From positions 248,001 through 312,000 of the forward strand of contig CAVWXX010000001.1 in NCBI GenBank assembly GCA_963759155.1: a stretch of DNA of 64,000 nucleotides, read 5' to 3'. Shown here piece after piece: positions 44,140 through 53,143 of the stretch; positions within the stretch are counted from its first letter, which is position 1; every line of letters starts with the position of its first letter. Made by a program: the position numbers and the translations under genes. Source of the stretch: SZUA-36 sp963759155 (lineage in GTDB: Bacteria; Pseudomonadota; Gammaproteobacteria; Xanthomonadales; SZUA-36). The notes beneath the pieces are model-generated. The model saw only the letters and a program-made list of their open reading frames with translations, searched no databases and was not told the origin of the DNA.

Positions 44140-45515
44140 TTACCGTCCTTCTTGTCTTGCTTGTTTTTTTTAGCCTGATCTTCCAAAAACTTTTGCATTT
44201 CGGGCTGAACAAGGTCTGCACTGGAATCCAACCGTGTACGTAAGACAGTGACCGGCTTTTGCGATCCCTTTTTACCCAGCGACTGGCTGTTGGCGAAATA
44301 ATACAAACTATCGCCCTTAATTGTGCCAAAACTCGGCAGGTCGAAGTCTGGTTGCGCAACGGCTAATGGCCTGACATTTTCAACCTTTGTTCCGCTGGTA
44401 TTCAGTTCAAGGCGCATCACACGCTGGGGGCTAATACCATTTTGAATAACATAGAGGCGATTATCCTTCAGGTATAAGCCGTCTATACCACCCAGGTTGA
44501 GTGTTTCAGGACCCTGTAACAAGCCTGCTTTTCCAGCTTTGACATCAACAACCATGATACCCATCTCACGATCAGCAACATACATAACACGCCCATCAGG
44601 CTGCATGGCCAAACCGCGCTGGCTTATCATTTCCCTCAAAGCCATGACCGGCTTGATTTTCTCTTCAGTTGCCGGTTTTAAATAAATAAGTGGCAAGGTG
44701 CGATCCGCTATATAGATATCACCATTTGGATTAAGCACCATGTTGCCGAGGGTATGTGGCTGGCCATCAACCGGAACCGGATAACGGCGAACTAACTCCA
44801 GTGTTTCAAGATTGAATTCAAACAGGCCGGATCGACCTTTATCAGCAGGATTAAATCCCGAAAAGCCTTTCAACGCAGCACTGGTAACCCAAAGGCGGTT
44901 TCTTGACTGATCCACGAGGATATCGAGTATTGCCCACAATCCATTTTCTTTATTCGCTCTAAGCAGTTCTTCATGCTGGCCGTCCTTACCAACCGCTATG
45001 AGTTGGCCTTCAGCAACCGTGCCAACCAGGAATTTCTGACGACTCTCATCCCAGGCGATAGTCTCGGGAAGAAGCACATCCTCCGGCAAAACAAATACCT
45101 TTTCAGACTCACCAAGCGGATCACCCGCCATTTTCATCAGGTCATTGACGTAATTGAATACCTCGGTACCTCGCAGGTTCATTGTGTCAGTCGTTTGAGT
45201 GAAATCATAAGCGAGTCCCTGTTGCTGCATACTCAACATCAGGTTGTAGGCCTCGGTCTTCTCATCGAGCAATGCGTGCGCAATCACCAGCTGGTACATG
45301 TAATCACTGTTATTCGGGCGCTTTATATGCAGTGTCTCGAGGATTTTCCGGAAGTTGAGATAGTCTTTCGCTGCATAAGCCGCATTGGCCTTAACCAACA
45401 GGGCCGGCACACTTTCAAGTGATCCGCCGGGTTTTGCCTGTTGTGCAAAAACCGGTGGGGCACCCACAGAAAGGATAAGTGTCAGCGCGAAAGTAATGAG
45501 TGATTTATAAAGCAT
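44136..45515 (-). CDS. Periplasmic protein with helical repeats and NHL-like beta-propeller
   Basis: A 459-residue exported protein. The signal peptide runs to A-Q at residue 25. A TPR-like stretch (about 40-100: NAAYAAKDYLNFRKILETL) follows. Residues about 130-420 form a likely six-bladed propeller of the SMP-30/NHL type, shown by repeated beta strands such as ETIAWDESRQKFLVGTV, GNMVLNPNGDIYIADR and MQPDGRVMYVAD. The C-terminal tail is strongly charged (Lys/Asp). Ligand unknown. It is a single gene convergent with the flap exonuclease. Confidence 0.75.
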   Translation of the reverse strand: MLYKSLITFALTLILSVGAPPVFAQQAKPGGSLESVPALLVKANAAYAAKDYLNFRKILETLHIKRPNNSDYMYQLVIAHALLDEKTEAYNLMLSMQQQGLAYDFTQTTDTMNLRGTEVFNYVNDLMKMAGDPLGESEKVFVLPEDVLLPETIAWDESRQKFLVGTVAEGQLIAVGKDGQHEELLRANKENGLWAILDILVDQSRNRLWVTSAALKGFSGFNPADKGRSGLFEFNLETLELVRRYPVPVDGQPHTLGNMVLNPNGDIYIADRTLPLIYLKPATEEKIKPVMALREMISQRGLAMQPDGRVMYVADREMGIMVVDVKAGKAGLLQGPETLNLGGIDGLYLKDNRLYVIQNGISPQRVMRLELNTSGTKVENVRPLAVAQPDFDLPSFGTIKGDSLYYFANSQSLGKKGSQKPVTVLRTRLDSSADLVQPEMQKFLEDQAKKNKQDKKDGN

Positions 45516-45665
45516 GGCTGTCCTTCATTTTTTTGATCTGCTTCTTTCAGCTCACTATGAACCGGGAAACAGATTTTGGTTCCATCTAAAACCGGCACGA
45601 TTGATAGGGTAAACCGTACGCATGAGATACAATCGGCGCAGTTTATCAGAGCATCGGGTGAGTCT

Positions 45666-46190
45666 GTGTCAAAAAATGTAACCATTCATTATCGCGGCCG
45701 TTTTCTTGGCTTACAGGAACGCGATAATTGGGAGTATACCTTCCGTACCAACGCATCCGGCGTTGCCGTTTTGGTGCCTGTAACCGATTCAGGCGAACTG
45801 GTTCTTGTAGAGCAATACCGTATTCCTGTCAGAAGCCGGGTTATAGAGTTACCGGCCGGTTTGGCCGGCGACACTGGCGACCCGGATGAAAACCTCGAAA
45901 TCGCCGCGCAAAGAGAGCTCATTGAAGAGACCGGCTATCAAGCCGGCTTTCTGGAGGAGCTTTTGACCTGCCCCAGCACGCCGGGCATGAGTGACGAAAT
46001 TGTCACTATATTTTTTGCCGGGGCCCTTAAACGGATAGGTTCAGGTGGCGGCAACCATGATGAAGATATCACTGTTCATCATGTGCCGCTTGAAAGTGCG
46101 CCTGCGTGGCTGGAATCACAACGCAAGGAAGGAATTATGATTGACCCTAAAATCTATGCCGGCTTGTTCTGGGCAGGAACTCGCAAATGA
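45666..46190 (+). CDS. Nudix hydrolase, ADP-ribose pyrophosphatase type
   Basis: A 174-residue Nudix protein. The box G-x5-E-x7-R-E-U-x-E-E-x-G-U is seen as GDPDENLEIAAQRELIEETG. It also has the ADP-ribose-family features ELPAGLAGD before it and STPGMSDEIVTIFFA after it. I chose the GTG at 45666 because GGGTGAG lies just upstream; the frame is open to a TTG at 45576. It probably hydrolyses ADP-ribose or a similar nucleotide. It overlaps iaaA by 4 bases (ATGA). Confidence 0.88.
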   Translation: MSKNVTIHYRGRFLGLQERDNWEYTFRTNASGVAVLVPVTDSGELVLVEQYRIPVRSRVIELPAGLAGDTGDPDENLEIAAQRELIEETGYQAGFLEELLTCPSTPGMSDEIVTIFFAGALKRIGSGGGNHDEDITVHHVPLESAPAWLESQRKEGIMIDPKIYAGLFWAGTRK

Positions 46191-47179
46191 GCCAGGCCGG
46201 CACAAATTCAAAAACGGCCATCGTTATTCATGGTGGTGCAGGTACGATTCCCCGCGCGGAAATGACGAGCGATAAAGAGTCCGAGATCCGGCATGCACTG
46301 CGTGAGTCTGTTCAGGCCGGCCACCGGGTGCTTGTCGCCGGCGGAAGCAGCACCGAAGCCGTCGTGGCTGCCATCAACGTGATGGAAGACTCGCCCTTGT
46401 TCAATGCTGGCAACGGCGCCGTGTTCAACGCCGATGGAAAGCACGAAATGGATGCCTCTATCATGGAGGGTGCCGGATTAAATGCCGGCGCGGTCGCATC
46501 TGTCTCCCGTATCAGGAACCCGATCAACCTGGCGTCGAGCGTGATGAGCGGCTCCGAACATGTCATGCTGATGGGTGACGGAGCGGAAGAATTTGCCCGT
46601 CAACAGGGCTTTGAACTGGTCGATCCTGCCAGTTTCCATACCGACTTTCGCTGGCAACAATTACAACGTATCCAAGCCAAAGAGCAGGCCAGGAAACAGG
46701 CCGCTGCAGACCAGAAAGACCAGTGGTTCTCCACCGTGGGTGCGGTAGCGCTCGACGGCCATGGCAACCTGGCAGCCGGCACATCAACCGGCGGTACCTG
46801 CAACAAAAAGTGGGGCCGTGTTGGTGATTCCCCCATTATTGGTGCAGGCACCTACGCCGACAACAGGAGTTGTGCAGTCAGTGCAACCGGGCACGGCGAG
46901 TATTTTATCCGTCACGTGGTAGCCTACAACATCTGCCATCGTGTGGAACTTGGCACGCCATTGATCGAAGCCGCCGATACCGTCGTCAATGACATCCTGG
47001 TCAAGGCTAAAGGTGAAGGTGGCATCATCGCGATTGACCGCCAGGGTAATATTGCCACGCCGTTCAATTCGGAGGGCATGTATCGCGCCAGCATTGATAC
47101 CAATGGTGAGATGAACGTTTCTGTTTATCGTGAGAACGGTGAAGCTGAGGGCGCATTAATCGGCAATGTGGATCACTGA
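46187..47179 (+). CDS. iaaA: Isoaspartyl peptidase/L-asparaginase, Ntn-hydrolase
   Basis: A 330-residue Ntn-hydrolase precursor that cuts itself before T183 (STVGAVALD) to form the active alpha/beta enzyme. Supporting motifs are HGGAGTIPR at the N-terminus, LFNAGNGAVF and the oxyanion region GTSTGG. It removes isoaspartyl residues from damaged peptides. It is translationally coupled to the Nudix gene. Confidence 0.93.
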   Translation: MSQAGTNSKTAIVIHGGAGTIPRAEMTSDKESEIRHALRESVQAGHRVLVAGGSSTEAVVAAINVMEDSPLFNAGNGAVFNADGKHEMDASIMEGAGLNAGAVASVSRIRNPINLASSVMSGSEHVMLMGDGAEEFARQQGFELVDPASFHTDFRWQQLQRIQAKEQARKQAAADQKDQWFSTVGAVALDGHGNLAAGTSTGGTCNKKWGRVGDSPIIGAGTYADNRSCAVSATGHGEYFIRHVVAYNICHRVELGTPLIEAADTVVNDILVKAKGEGGIIAIDRQGNIATPFNSEGMYRASIDTNGEMNVSVYRENGEAEGALIGNVDH

Positions 47180-47233
47180 AAAACGAGACCTGCGTTGAGT
47201 TTTTTACTAATTAAGCCTGGTGCCTGCTGAACT

Positions 47234-48076
47234 TTACAGATGATTCAAACGCTGCCATAAACGCATGGTGGCGTTTGCCCTGTTCAAGGTATAGATATGC
47301 AGACCCGGTGCGCCACCCAGCAGCAGGCGTTCACAAAGTTTTGTTACCACATCCAGACCAAACTCCCGGATGGATGCAATATCGTCACCATATGATTCGA
47401 GACGTCTGCGCATCCAGCGAGGAATCTCGGCTCCGCACATAGCAGAAAACCTGACCAGGCTGTCGTAGTTTGTAATGGGCATGATGCCGGGGGTGATCGG
47501 AACATCGATTCCATTGCGATGGCAATCATCCAGGAACTGAAAATAGCAATCCGTATTGTAGAAATACTGCGTGGTTGCACCATCAGCACCTGCGTCCACT
47601 TTCTCCTTGAAATACTTGAACTCGGTTTCCGGGGAAGGAGATTCCGGGTGAAACTCGGGATAACAGGCCACCTCAATATGAAACTCATCAGGAAATGATT
47701 CCTGTACGAACCTCACCAGGTCACTGGCATATTGAAAAGGCCCGGGCCCACTGACCCCTTCGGGTCGATCGCCGCGCAAAACCACCAGGCGTTCAACACC
47801 GGCCTGCTTGTAAGACTCCAGTAGGCGCACCAGCATTTGCCGGTCCCTGGCCATGCAGGAGATATGCGGCGCCACCGGGACGCCGGATTTTTCCAGCAGA
47901 TCAGACACCGTATTCAGGGTTGCATCCAGGGTCGAACCACCCGCCCCGAAGGTCACGGAAAGGTATCGTGGGTGCAGCCTGGAGAGTTTTTGCCAGGTCG
48001 AGTCCAGAACCAGCTTCTGCTGATCCGAGCGCGGTGGAAAAAACTCAAAGGAGATTGGTACGCTTGATCTTACCAT
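47234..48076 (-). CDS. metF: 5,10-methylenetetrahydrofolate reductase
   Basis: A 280-residue flavoenzyme that makes 5-methyltetrahydrofolate for methionine synthesis. The family start PISFEFFPPR is followed by VTFGAGGSTLDAT and VVLRGDRPEG; the region YPEFHPES and TQYFYNTDCY are also conserved. I chose the ATG at 48076 (MVRSSVPIS); the frame is open to 48133 but the added residues overlap a hairpin. It is third in metK-ahcY-metF. The gap to ahcY is about 70 bases and contains the hairpin 48105-48131. Confidence 0.94.
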   Translation of the reverse strand: MVRSSVPISFEFFPPRSDQQKLVLDSTWQKLSRLHPRYLSVTFGAGGSTLDATLNTVSDLLEKSGVPVAPHISCMARDRQMLVRLLESYKQAGVERLVVLRGDRPEGVSGPGPFQYASDLVRFVQESFPDEFHIEVACYPEFHPESPSPETEFKYFKEKVDAGADGATTQYFYNTDCYFQFLDDCHRNGIDVPITPGIMPITNYDSLVRFSAMCGAEIPRWMRRRLESYGDDIASIREFGLDVVTKLCERLLLGGAPGLHIYTLNRANATMRLWQRLNHL

Positions 48077-48104
48077 GATGAAAATTACAACCTGGTGGGT
48101 TTGC

Positions 48105-48131
48105 GTCGTCCCGGTAGTCCACCGGGACGAC
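48105..48131 (-). promoter_or_regulatory. Hairpin between ahcY and metF
   Basis: A perfect 11-bp stem (48105-48115 with 48121-48131, GTCGTCCCGGT) with a 5-base loop. It lies 14 bases after the ahcY stop and about 28 bases before the metF start. No T-run follows on the minus strand, so it may be a partial terminator, RNA-processing signal or attenuator. Confidence 0.6.
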
Positions 48132-48145
48132 ACACGATGGTCCGC

Positions 48146-49576
48146 TTAGTAACGGTAATGATCCGGCTTGTAAGGGCCGTCTGCATCCACGCTGATATAA
48201 CCGGCCTGTACATCGGTCAGACGGGTCAGGTTGGCACCGACGCGCTGTAAGTGCAGTCGGGCAACTTTCTCATCAAGATGCTTGGGCAGTACGTAAACAT
48301 CGTTTTCGTAGCGCTCCGGATACTTCCACAATTCAATTTGCGCGAGTACCTGGTTAGTGAACGAGTTGGACATGACAAAACTCGGATGACCGGTTGCACA
48401 GCCCAGGTTCACCAGGCGGCCTTTGGCCAGCAGGATGATGCGTTTGCCGTCCGGAAAAATGACGTGATCCACCTGCGGCTTGATTTCCTGCCACTCGTAC
48501 TTCTCCAGGCTGGCCACATCAATTTCATTATCAAAGTGACCGATATTGCAAACGATGGCCTGGTCTTTCATGGCGACGAGGTGGTCGTGGGTCAGTACAT
48601 GGAAGTTGCCGGTTGCCGTTACGAAAATATCGGCTTTGTCCGCAACGTCTTCCATCGTGACAACACGATAACCTTCCATCGCCGCTTGTAAGGCACAAAT
48701 AGGGTCAATTTCAGTGATCCATACGGTTGCACCAAGCCCACGAAGAGACTGCGCACAGCCCTTGCCCACATCACCATAACCTGCAACGATGGCAATCTTG
48801 CCTGCGATCATCACATCGGTCGCACGCTTGATACCGTCAACCAGTGACTCACGACAACCATACAGATTATCGAACTTCGACTTGGTAACCGAGTCATTCA
48901 CATTGATGGCGGGGAAAGGCAAGGTGCCCTCTTTGGCCATTTCGTAAAGACGCTTCACACCTGTAGTGGTTTCTTCAGTTACACCCTGGATTTTTGATAA
49001 AGCCTTTGTGTACCAGCCATGTTTTGTAGCCAGCCTTTTTTTGATCGCGTTGAAAAATGATACCTGTTCTTCGCTATCAGGATTATCAAGAATGGATGGG
49101 TCCTTTTCTGCCTGGGCTCCCACGTATAACAACATGGTCGCATCACCACCGTCATCGAGGATCATATTGGCAAAGTTTTCATCACCTTCACCATTACCCC
49201 AGTCGAATATGCGGTGGGTAAACTCCCAGTACTCATCGAGGGTTTCACCCTTGAACGCGAAGACCGGTGTGCCACCGGCTGCAATCGCAGCTGCCGCATG
49301 GTCTTGCGTTGAGTAGATGTTGCAGGATGCCCAGCGAACCTCGGCGCCCAGTGCCTCCAACGCCTCGATCAACACGGCAGTCTGGATGGTCATGTGCAGG
49401 CTACCTGCAATACGTGCGCCCTTGAGAGGCTGATCGGTGCCAAACTCTTCACGTACCGCCATCAAACCAGGCATTTCTGTTTCGGCAATTGCAATTTCCT
49501 TGCGACCAAAATCAGCCTGATCAATATCGGCGACGTAATAGTCGTGCTTGTTTATTTCTTCAATTACTGCATTCAT
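48146..49576 (-). CDS. ahcY: S-adenosylhomocysteine hydrolase
   Basis: A 476-residue NAD-dependent enzyme that splits S-adenosylhomocysteine to homocysteine and adenosine. Diagnostic segments are GSLHMTIQTAVLIEAL, the NAD motif AGYGDVGKGCAQSLRGLGA, and C-terminal GPYKPDHYRY. The extra segment around residues 150-190 is typical of the long bacterial form. It starts 17 bases after metK and is translated from the same transcript. Confidence 0.96.
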   Translation of the reverse strand: MNAVIEEINKHDYYVADIDQADFGRKEIAIAETEMPGLMAVREEFGTDQPLKGARIAGSLHMTIQTAVLIEALEALGAEVRWASCNIYSTQDHAAAAIAAGGTPVFAFKGETLDEYWEFTHRIFDWGNGEGDENFANMILDDGGDATMLLYVGAQAEKDPSILDNPDSEEQVSFFNAIKKRLATKHGWYTKALSKIQGVTEETTTGVKRLYEMAKEGTLPFPAINVNDSVTKSKFDNLYGCRESLVDGIKRATDVMIAGKIAIVAGYGDVGKGCAQSLRGLGATVWITEIDPICALQAAMEGYRVVTMEDVADKADIFVTATGNFHVLTHDHLVAMKDQAIVCNIGHFDNEIDVASLEKYEWQEIKPQVDHVIFPDGKRIILLAKGRLVNLGCATGHPSFVMSNSFTNQVLAQIELWKYPERYENDVYVLPKHLDEKVARLHLQRVGANLTRLTDVQAGYISVDADGPYKPDHYRY

Positions 49577-49593
49577 TTGTGTATTCCTTTTGC

Positions 49594-50757
49594 TTAGAGG
49601 CCAGCTGCTTTACGCAGCGCCTCGGCCTTGTCAGTTTTTTCCCAACTAACGTTCAAATCTTCTCTACCCATATGGCCATAGGCCGCCAACGGCGTGTAAA
49701 TCGGCTTGATCAGATCAAGGGCCGTGATAATGCCGTAGGGTGTCAGGTCAAAGAATTCACGCACCAACTGCTCAATACGCTCTGTCGGAATTTTTTCTGA
49801 CCCAAATGTATCAATACCGATTGATGTCGGTGTGGCGACGCCAATGGCGTAGGACACCTGGATTTCAATACGGTCTGCCAGGCCTGCAGCAACGATATTC
49901 TTCGCCACGTAACGCGCTGCATATGCTGCAGAGCGATCAACCTTGGACGGATCTTTTCCAGAAAAGGCACCGCCACCATGGCGCGCAACACCGCCGTAGG
50001 TATCAACGATAATTTTACGACCGGTTAATCCAGCATCACCTACAGGACCACCAATTTCAAAACGGCCTGTCGGGTTGATGTGGTACTTGGTATTCGCATC
50101 CAGCCAGTGCGCCGGCAGGATTGGCTTGATGACTTCCTCCATGACCAGTTCGCGGATCTGTTCCTGGGTGGATTCCTTGTTGTGTTGCGTCGAAAGCACC
50201 ACGGCATCAATACCTACCGGCTTGTTATCTTCATAACGGAAAGTCACCTGGCTTTTGGCATCCGGACGAAAATGGAATTTACCATCGGTGGTGTTACGGC
50301 GAACATCGGCCTGCTTCTTCACCAGTTCATGCGCGTAATAAATCGGTGCCGGCATTAATACATCGGTTTCATTGGATGCATAACCAAACATCAGGCCCTG
50401 GTCACCCGCACCCTGCTCTTCCGGCGACTGACGGTTAACGCCCTGGTCGATGTCACTGGACTGCTTGCCAATGATATTGATGACACCGCAGGTATTGCCG
50501 TCAAAGCCAAACTCGGACGACTCGTAACCGATTTTCACGATCACTTTGCGAATGATGTCTTCCAGGTCGACCCATGCATCGGTGGTGATTTCACCACCCA
50601 CAATGGCCACACCGGTTTTGATAAAAGTCTCGCAAGCCACATGGGCTGCAGGATCTTCCTTGATGATGGCATCCAGAACCGCATCTGAAATCTGGTCCGC
50701 AACTTTGTCGGGATGACCCTCGGAAACAGATTCCGAAGTAAACAGGTAATTACTCAT
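49594..50757 (-). CDS. metK: S-adenosylmethionine synthetase
   Basis: A 387-residue tetrameric enzyme that makes S-adenosylmethionine from methionine and ATP. Landmarks: LFTSESVSEGHPDKVADQISD, GAGDQGLMFGYA and GGGAFSGKDPSKVDRSAAY, all quoted in part. The ATG at 50757 is the preferred start: MSNYLFTSE, with GGAG 10 bases upstream; the GTG at 50763 is an alternative. First gene of the metK-ahcY-metF cluster. A long palindrome lies just upstream. Confidence 0.96.
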   Translation of the reverse strand: MSNYLFTSESVSEGHPDKVADQISDAVLDAIIKEDPAAHVACETFIKTGVAIVGGEITTDAWVDLEDIIRKVIVKIGYESSEFGFDGNTCGVINIIGKQSSDIDQGVNRQSPEEQGAGDQGLMFGYASNETDVLMPAPIYYAHELVKKQADVRRNTTDGKFHFRPDAKSQVTFRYEDNKPVGIDAVVLSTQHNKESTQEQIRELVMEEVIKPILPAHWLDANTKYHINPTGRFEIGGPVGDAGLTGRKIIVDTYGGVARHGGGAFSGKDPSKVDRSAAYAARYVAKNIVAAGLADRIEIQVSYAIGVATPTSIGIDTFGSEKIPTERIEQLVREFFDLTPYGIITALDLIKPIYTPLAAYGHMGREDLNVSWEKTDKAEALRKAAGL

Positions 50758-50777
50758 TTTCACTAGGCTCCAATCAG

Positions 50778-50809
50778 ATATATCTTTCTATTCGAATTAA
50801 GAGATATAT
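50778..50809. promoter_or_regulatory. Palindromic operator upstream of metK
   Basis: A 32-bp dyad centred at 50793.5 on TTCGAA. Its outer arms ATATATCT (50778-50785) and AGATATAT (50802-50809) are perfectly complementary. It sits 8 bases upstream of the metK ribosome-binding site, so a bound repressor would block transcription. It does not match the MetJ box AGACGTCT. A SahR-like ArsR-family regulator, known to control SAM-cycle genes, is one possibility. Confidence 0.6.
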
Positions 50810-50976
50810 TCTAAAACATGTGTTTCTAAATTGCATCTTCGGATGTGAAAAAAAATGCTTTGACCAATCCGGATGATTCCGACTGGCTTTAAATTGAGAA
50901 CAATGGCCGGTTCGGTGCATAATAGGCGAAAACGTTCACGGCCCTATCAGACCTACTCCACTGGGAGATAATAAAA

Positions 50977-52347
50977 ATGACAGAATTGCTTGTCATGAAC
51001 GATGCAATGTTGGCTTCAGGCATCATACTTGCCATCACATTTATCGGTATTTTCACAGAGACTTTTCACGGGTTCCATCGCGCAAAATTTGCAATGATGG
51101 GCGCTATCATGATGATCATCGCAGGCCAGTATTACGGCTTTTACGATTCAAAACTCGCAGTTCTTGCGATTGACTGGAACGTCGTATTTCTGCTTGGTTG
51201 TATGATGGCAGTCGTTTCCATCATGATTCCCACCGGTGGCTTTGAGGCGATGGCCAATTACATGGCCAGGGTCAGTAAAGGCAGGCAAACGCTGCTGATG
51301 ATAATGCTGGGAACTGCAGTGACCGCCCTTTCCCTTCTGCTTGATAACGTTACCACGGTGGTTATTTTCGGCCCGCTGATCATTCTGATTGCACGATCCA
51401 TGAAAGTCACACCCATCCCATTCCTGCTGGCGGCAGCACTGCTGTCAAACACCGGTGGTGTCGCGACACTCGTAGGTGACCCGCCCAACCTGATGATCGG
51501 TTCTGCCAAGGGCATCGACTTCAATACCTTTGTCTTTCACATGGGTGGTATTACATTTGCGGCATGGATTACCTTGTTGTTCGTGCTGAGCTTCCTGTTC
51601 CGCAAGCAACTGGCAATTAAGCCTGAAGGTCAATATCACAGCAAGACCGAATACAATGACAAGAAACTCTGGAACCAGTCGCTATTTGTACTCTTAGTAA
51701 TGGTTGTCCTGTTCACAATCCACCATTCCATCGGCTGGGAGCCATGGATGGTTTCAGCATTTGGTCTGACCCTGCTGGTATTTATTGCCAGGCACGTTGA
51801 AATGGACCATGCAATGGAAGATGTTGAGATTCCGCTGCTGATCTTTTTTATCTCTTTGTTTATCGTGGTCGGTGGTGTGGAGCATAGTGGTTTCTTACGC
51901 TACCTCGGTCAGTTTATCATTCCTTTTATCCAGGAAGACCTTTTAACAGCAACCATTGTACTGTTATGGGTCGCAGCCATTCTTTCCGCCGCCATTGATA
52001 ACATTCCATTTACTGCCGCCATGATTCCTATTCTGCTCGGCATGGAAGCACAGGGTATACATGTCACACCCTTGTGGTGGGCCTTGTCTGCCGGCGTTGG
52101 CATGGGTGGTAATGGCACACATATCGGCTCCACGGCCAATGTTTATATCGTCACGATTTCAGAAAGGCTGGCGAAACGTGAGAATGACCCGTCGCTGGCG
52201 ATCACACCCTGGGTTTGGTTCCGTTATGGAACACCGGCAATGATCGCCACGTTGATCATGTGTAGCCTGATCTTTTACTTTTTCTTTGCTTTTTACGATC
52301 AATCCGTCATTGGCGGTACACATGCAGCGGCAGCACCGTCACATTAG
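50977..52347 (+). CDS. ArsB/NhaD-superfamily ion transporter
   Basis: A 456-residue inner-membrane protein with about 12 hydrophobic helices, in the ion-transporter superfamily. The motif TLVGDPPNLMIGSA and the pair LDNVTTVVIFGPL / IDNIPFTAAMIPI mark the two inverted repeats. It is closer to the P-protein/YbiR-like group than to the first NhaD at 5230. It could exchange Na+ or carry an anion such as arsenite; sequence alone does not decide. A strong terminator follows at 52371. Confidence 0.82.
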   Translation: MTELLVMNDAMLASGIILAITFIGIFTETFHGFHRAKFAMMGAIMMIIAGQYYGFYDSKLAVLAIDWNVVFLLGCMMAVVSIMIPTGGFEAMANYMARVSKGRQTLLMIMLGTAVTALSLLLDNVTTVVIFGPLIILIARSMKVTPIPFLLAAALLSNTGGVATLVGDPPNLMIGSAKGIDFNTFVFHMGGITFAAWITLLFVLSFLFRKQLAIKPEGQYHSKTEYNDKKLWNQSLFVLLVMVVLFTIHHSIGWEPWMVSAFGLTLLVFIARHVEMDHAMEDVEIPLLIFFISLFIVVGGVEHSGFLRYLGQFIIPFIQEDLLTATIVLLWVAAILSAAIDNIPFTAAMIPILLGMEAQGIHVTPLWWALSAGVGMGGNGTHIGSTANVYIVTISERLAKRENDPSLAITPWVWFRYGTPAMIATLIMCSLIFYFFFAFYDQSVIGGTHAAAAPSH

Positions 52348-52370
52348 GATGATGACAGGTTTATGAAAAG

Positions 52371-52394
52371 AGCCCGGTGATGCCGGGCTTTTTT
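52371..52394 (+). terminator. Intrinsic terminator after the ArsB/NhaD-type gene
   Basis: Stem AGCCCGG (52371-52377) pairs with CCGGGCT (52383-52389) over a TGATG loop and is followed by six T (52389-52394). Confidence 0.9.
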
Positions 52395-52437
52395 ACACTG
52401 TAAAATAAAACCCTGAACCACGAGCCACTTTAAGCTT

Positions 52438-53124
52438 ATGACCGAAGCGACACACAAAAGAAACATACGTAGTTTTGTATTGCGCAAGGGCCGTTTGACC
52501 ACTGCCCAACAGCATGCCCTTGATGAACTGTGGCCACACTACGGTATTGAAAACAGGGAAACCGTGCTGGATTTCGATGATTATTTTGACCGCCAGGCTG
52601 AAGTCATCGTGGAGATCGGCTTTGGCAATGGCGAATCCACCTGGCGGATGGCGCTGCAGGAACCGGAGATAAATTTCATCGGAATTGAAGTGCATGAACC
52701 CGGTGTTGGTCAGCTGTTAATGGCGCTGGAGGAGCACGAAATCGAGAATGTCCGCGTAGTCTGTGAAGACGCCGTACCATTCATACAAAATCGTATTCCG
52801 GAACAGAGCCTTGCCGGGGTGCGTATCTATTTCGCCGACCCCTGGCCGAAAAAACGCCATCATAAGAGACGGCTTATCCAGCCTGATTTTGTTGAGCTAC
52901 TGGCGCAACGTATCGCCAGTGGCGGTATTTTGCACCTGGCAACCGACTGGCAGCCCTATGCAGATCATATGCTGGAGGTTATGCAAGCCAGTCCCGATTT
53001 CATCAACCTTTCTCCAACGGATGATTATTGTGAAACACCTGATTGGCGCCCTTATACCAAGTACGAAGAACGCGGCGAACGACTGGGCCATGAGGTAAGA
53101 GATTTGCTGTACCAGCGCACCTGA
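52438..53124 (+). CDS. trmB: tRNA (guanine-N7-)-methyltransferase
   Basis: A 228-residue SAM-dependent enzyme that methylates G46 in the variable loop of tRNA. The SAM motif EIGFGNGEST is near residue 58. The TrmB-specific segment FADPWPKKRHHKRRL and the C-terminal TKYEERGERLGHEV are clear. Length is normal (E. coli 239). It is 20 bases ahead of the SLC13 gene in the same direction. Confidence 0.96.
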   Translation: MTEATHKRNIRSFVLRKGRLTTAQQHALDELWPHYGIENRETVLDFDDYFDRQAEVIVEIGFGNGESTWRMALQEPEINFIGIEVHEPGVGQLLMALEEHEIENVRVVCEDAVPFIQNRIPEQSLAGVRIYFADPWPKKRHHKRRLIQPDFVELLAQRIASGGILHLATDWQPYADHMLEVMQASPDFINLSPTDDYCETPDWRPYTKYEERGERLGHEVRDLLYQRT

Positions 53125-53143
53125 GATGGATACACTGCACTAG

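Noticed and set aside
50764..50976. SAM or SAH riboswitch in front of metK
   Set aside because: No conserved SAM-I, SAM-II or SAH core could be found on the minus strand in this short leader.
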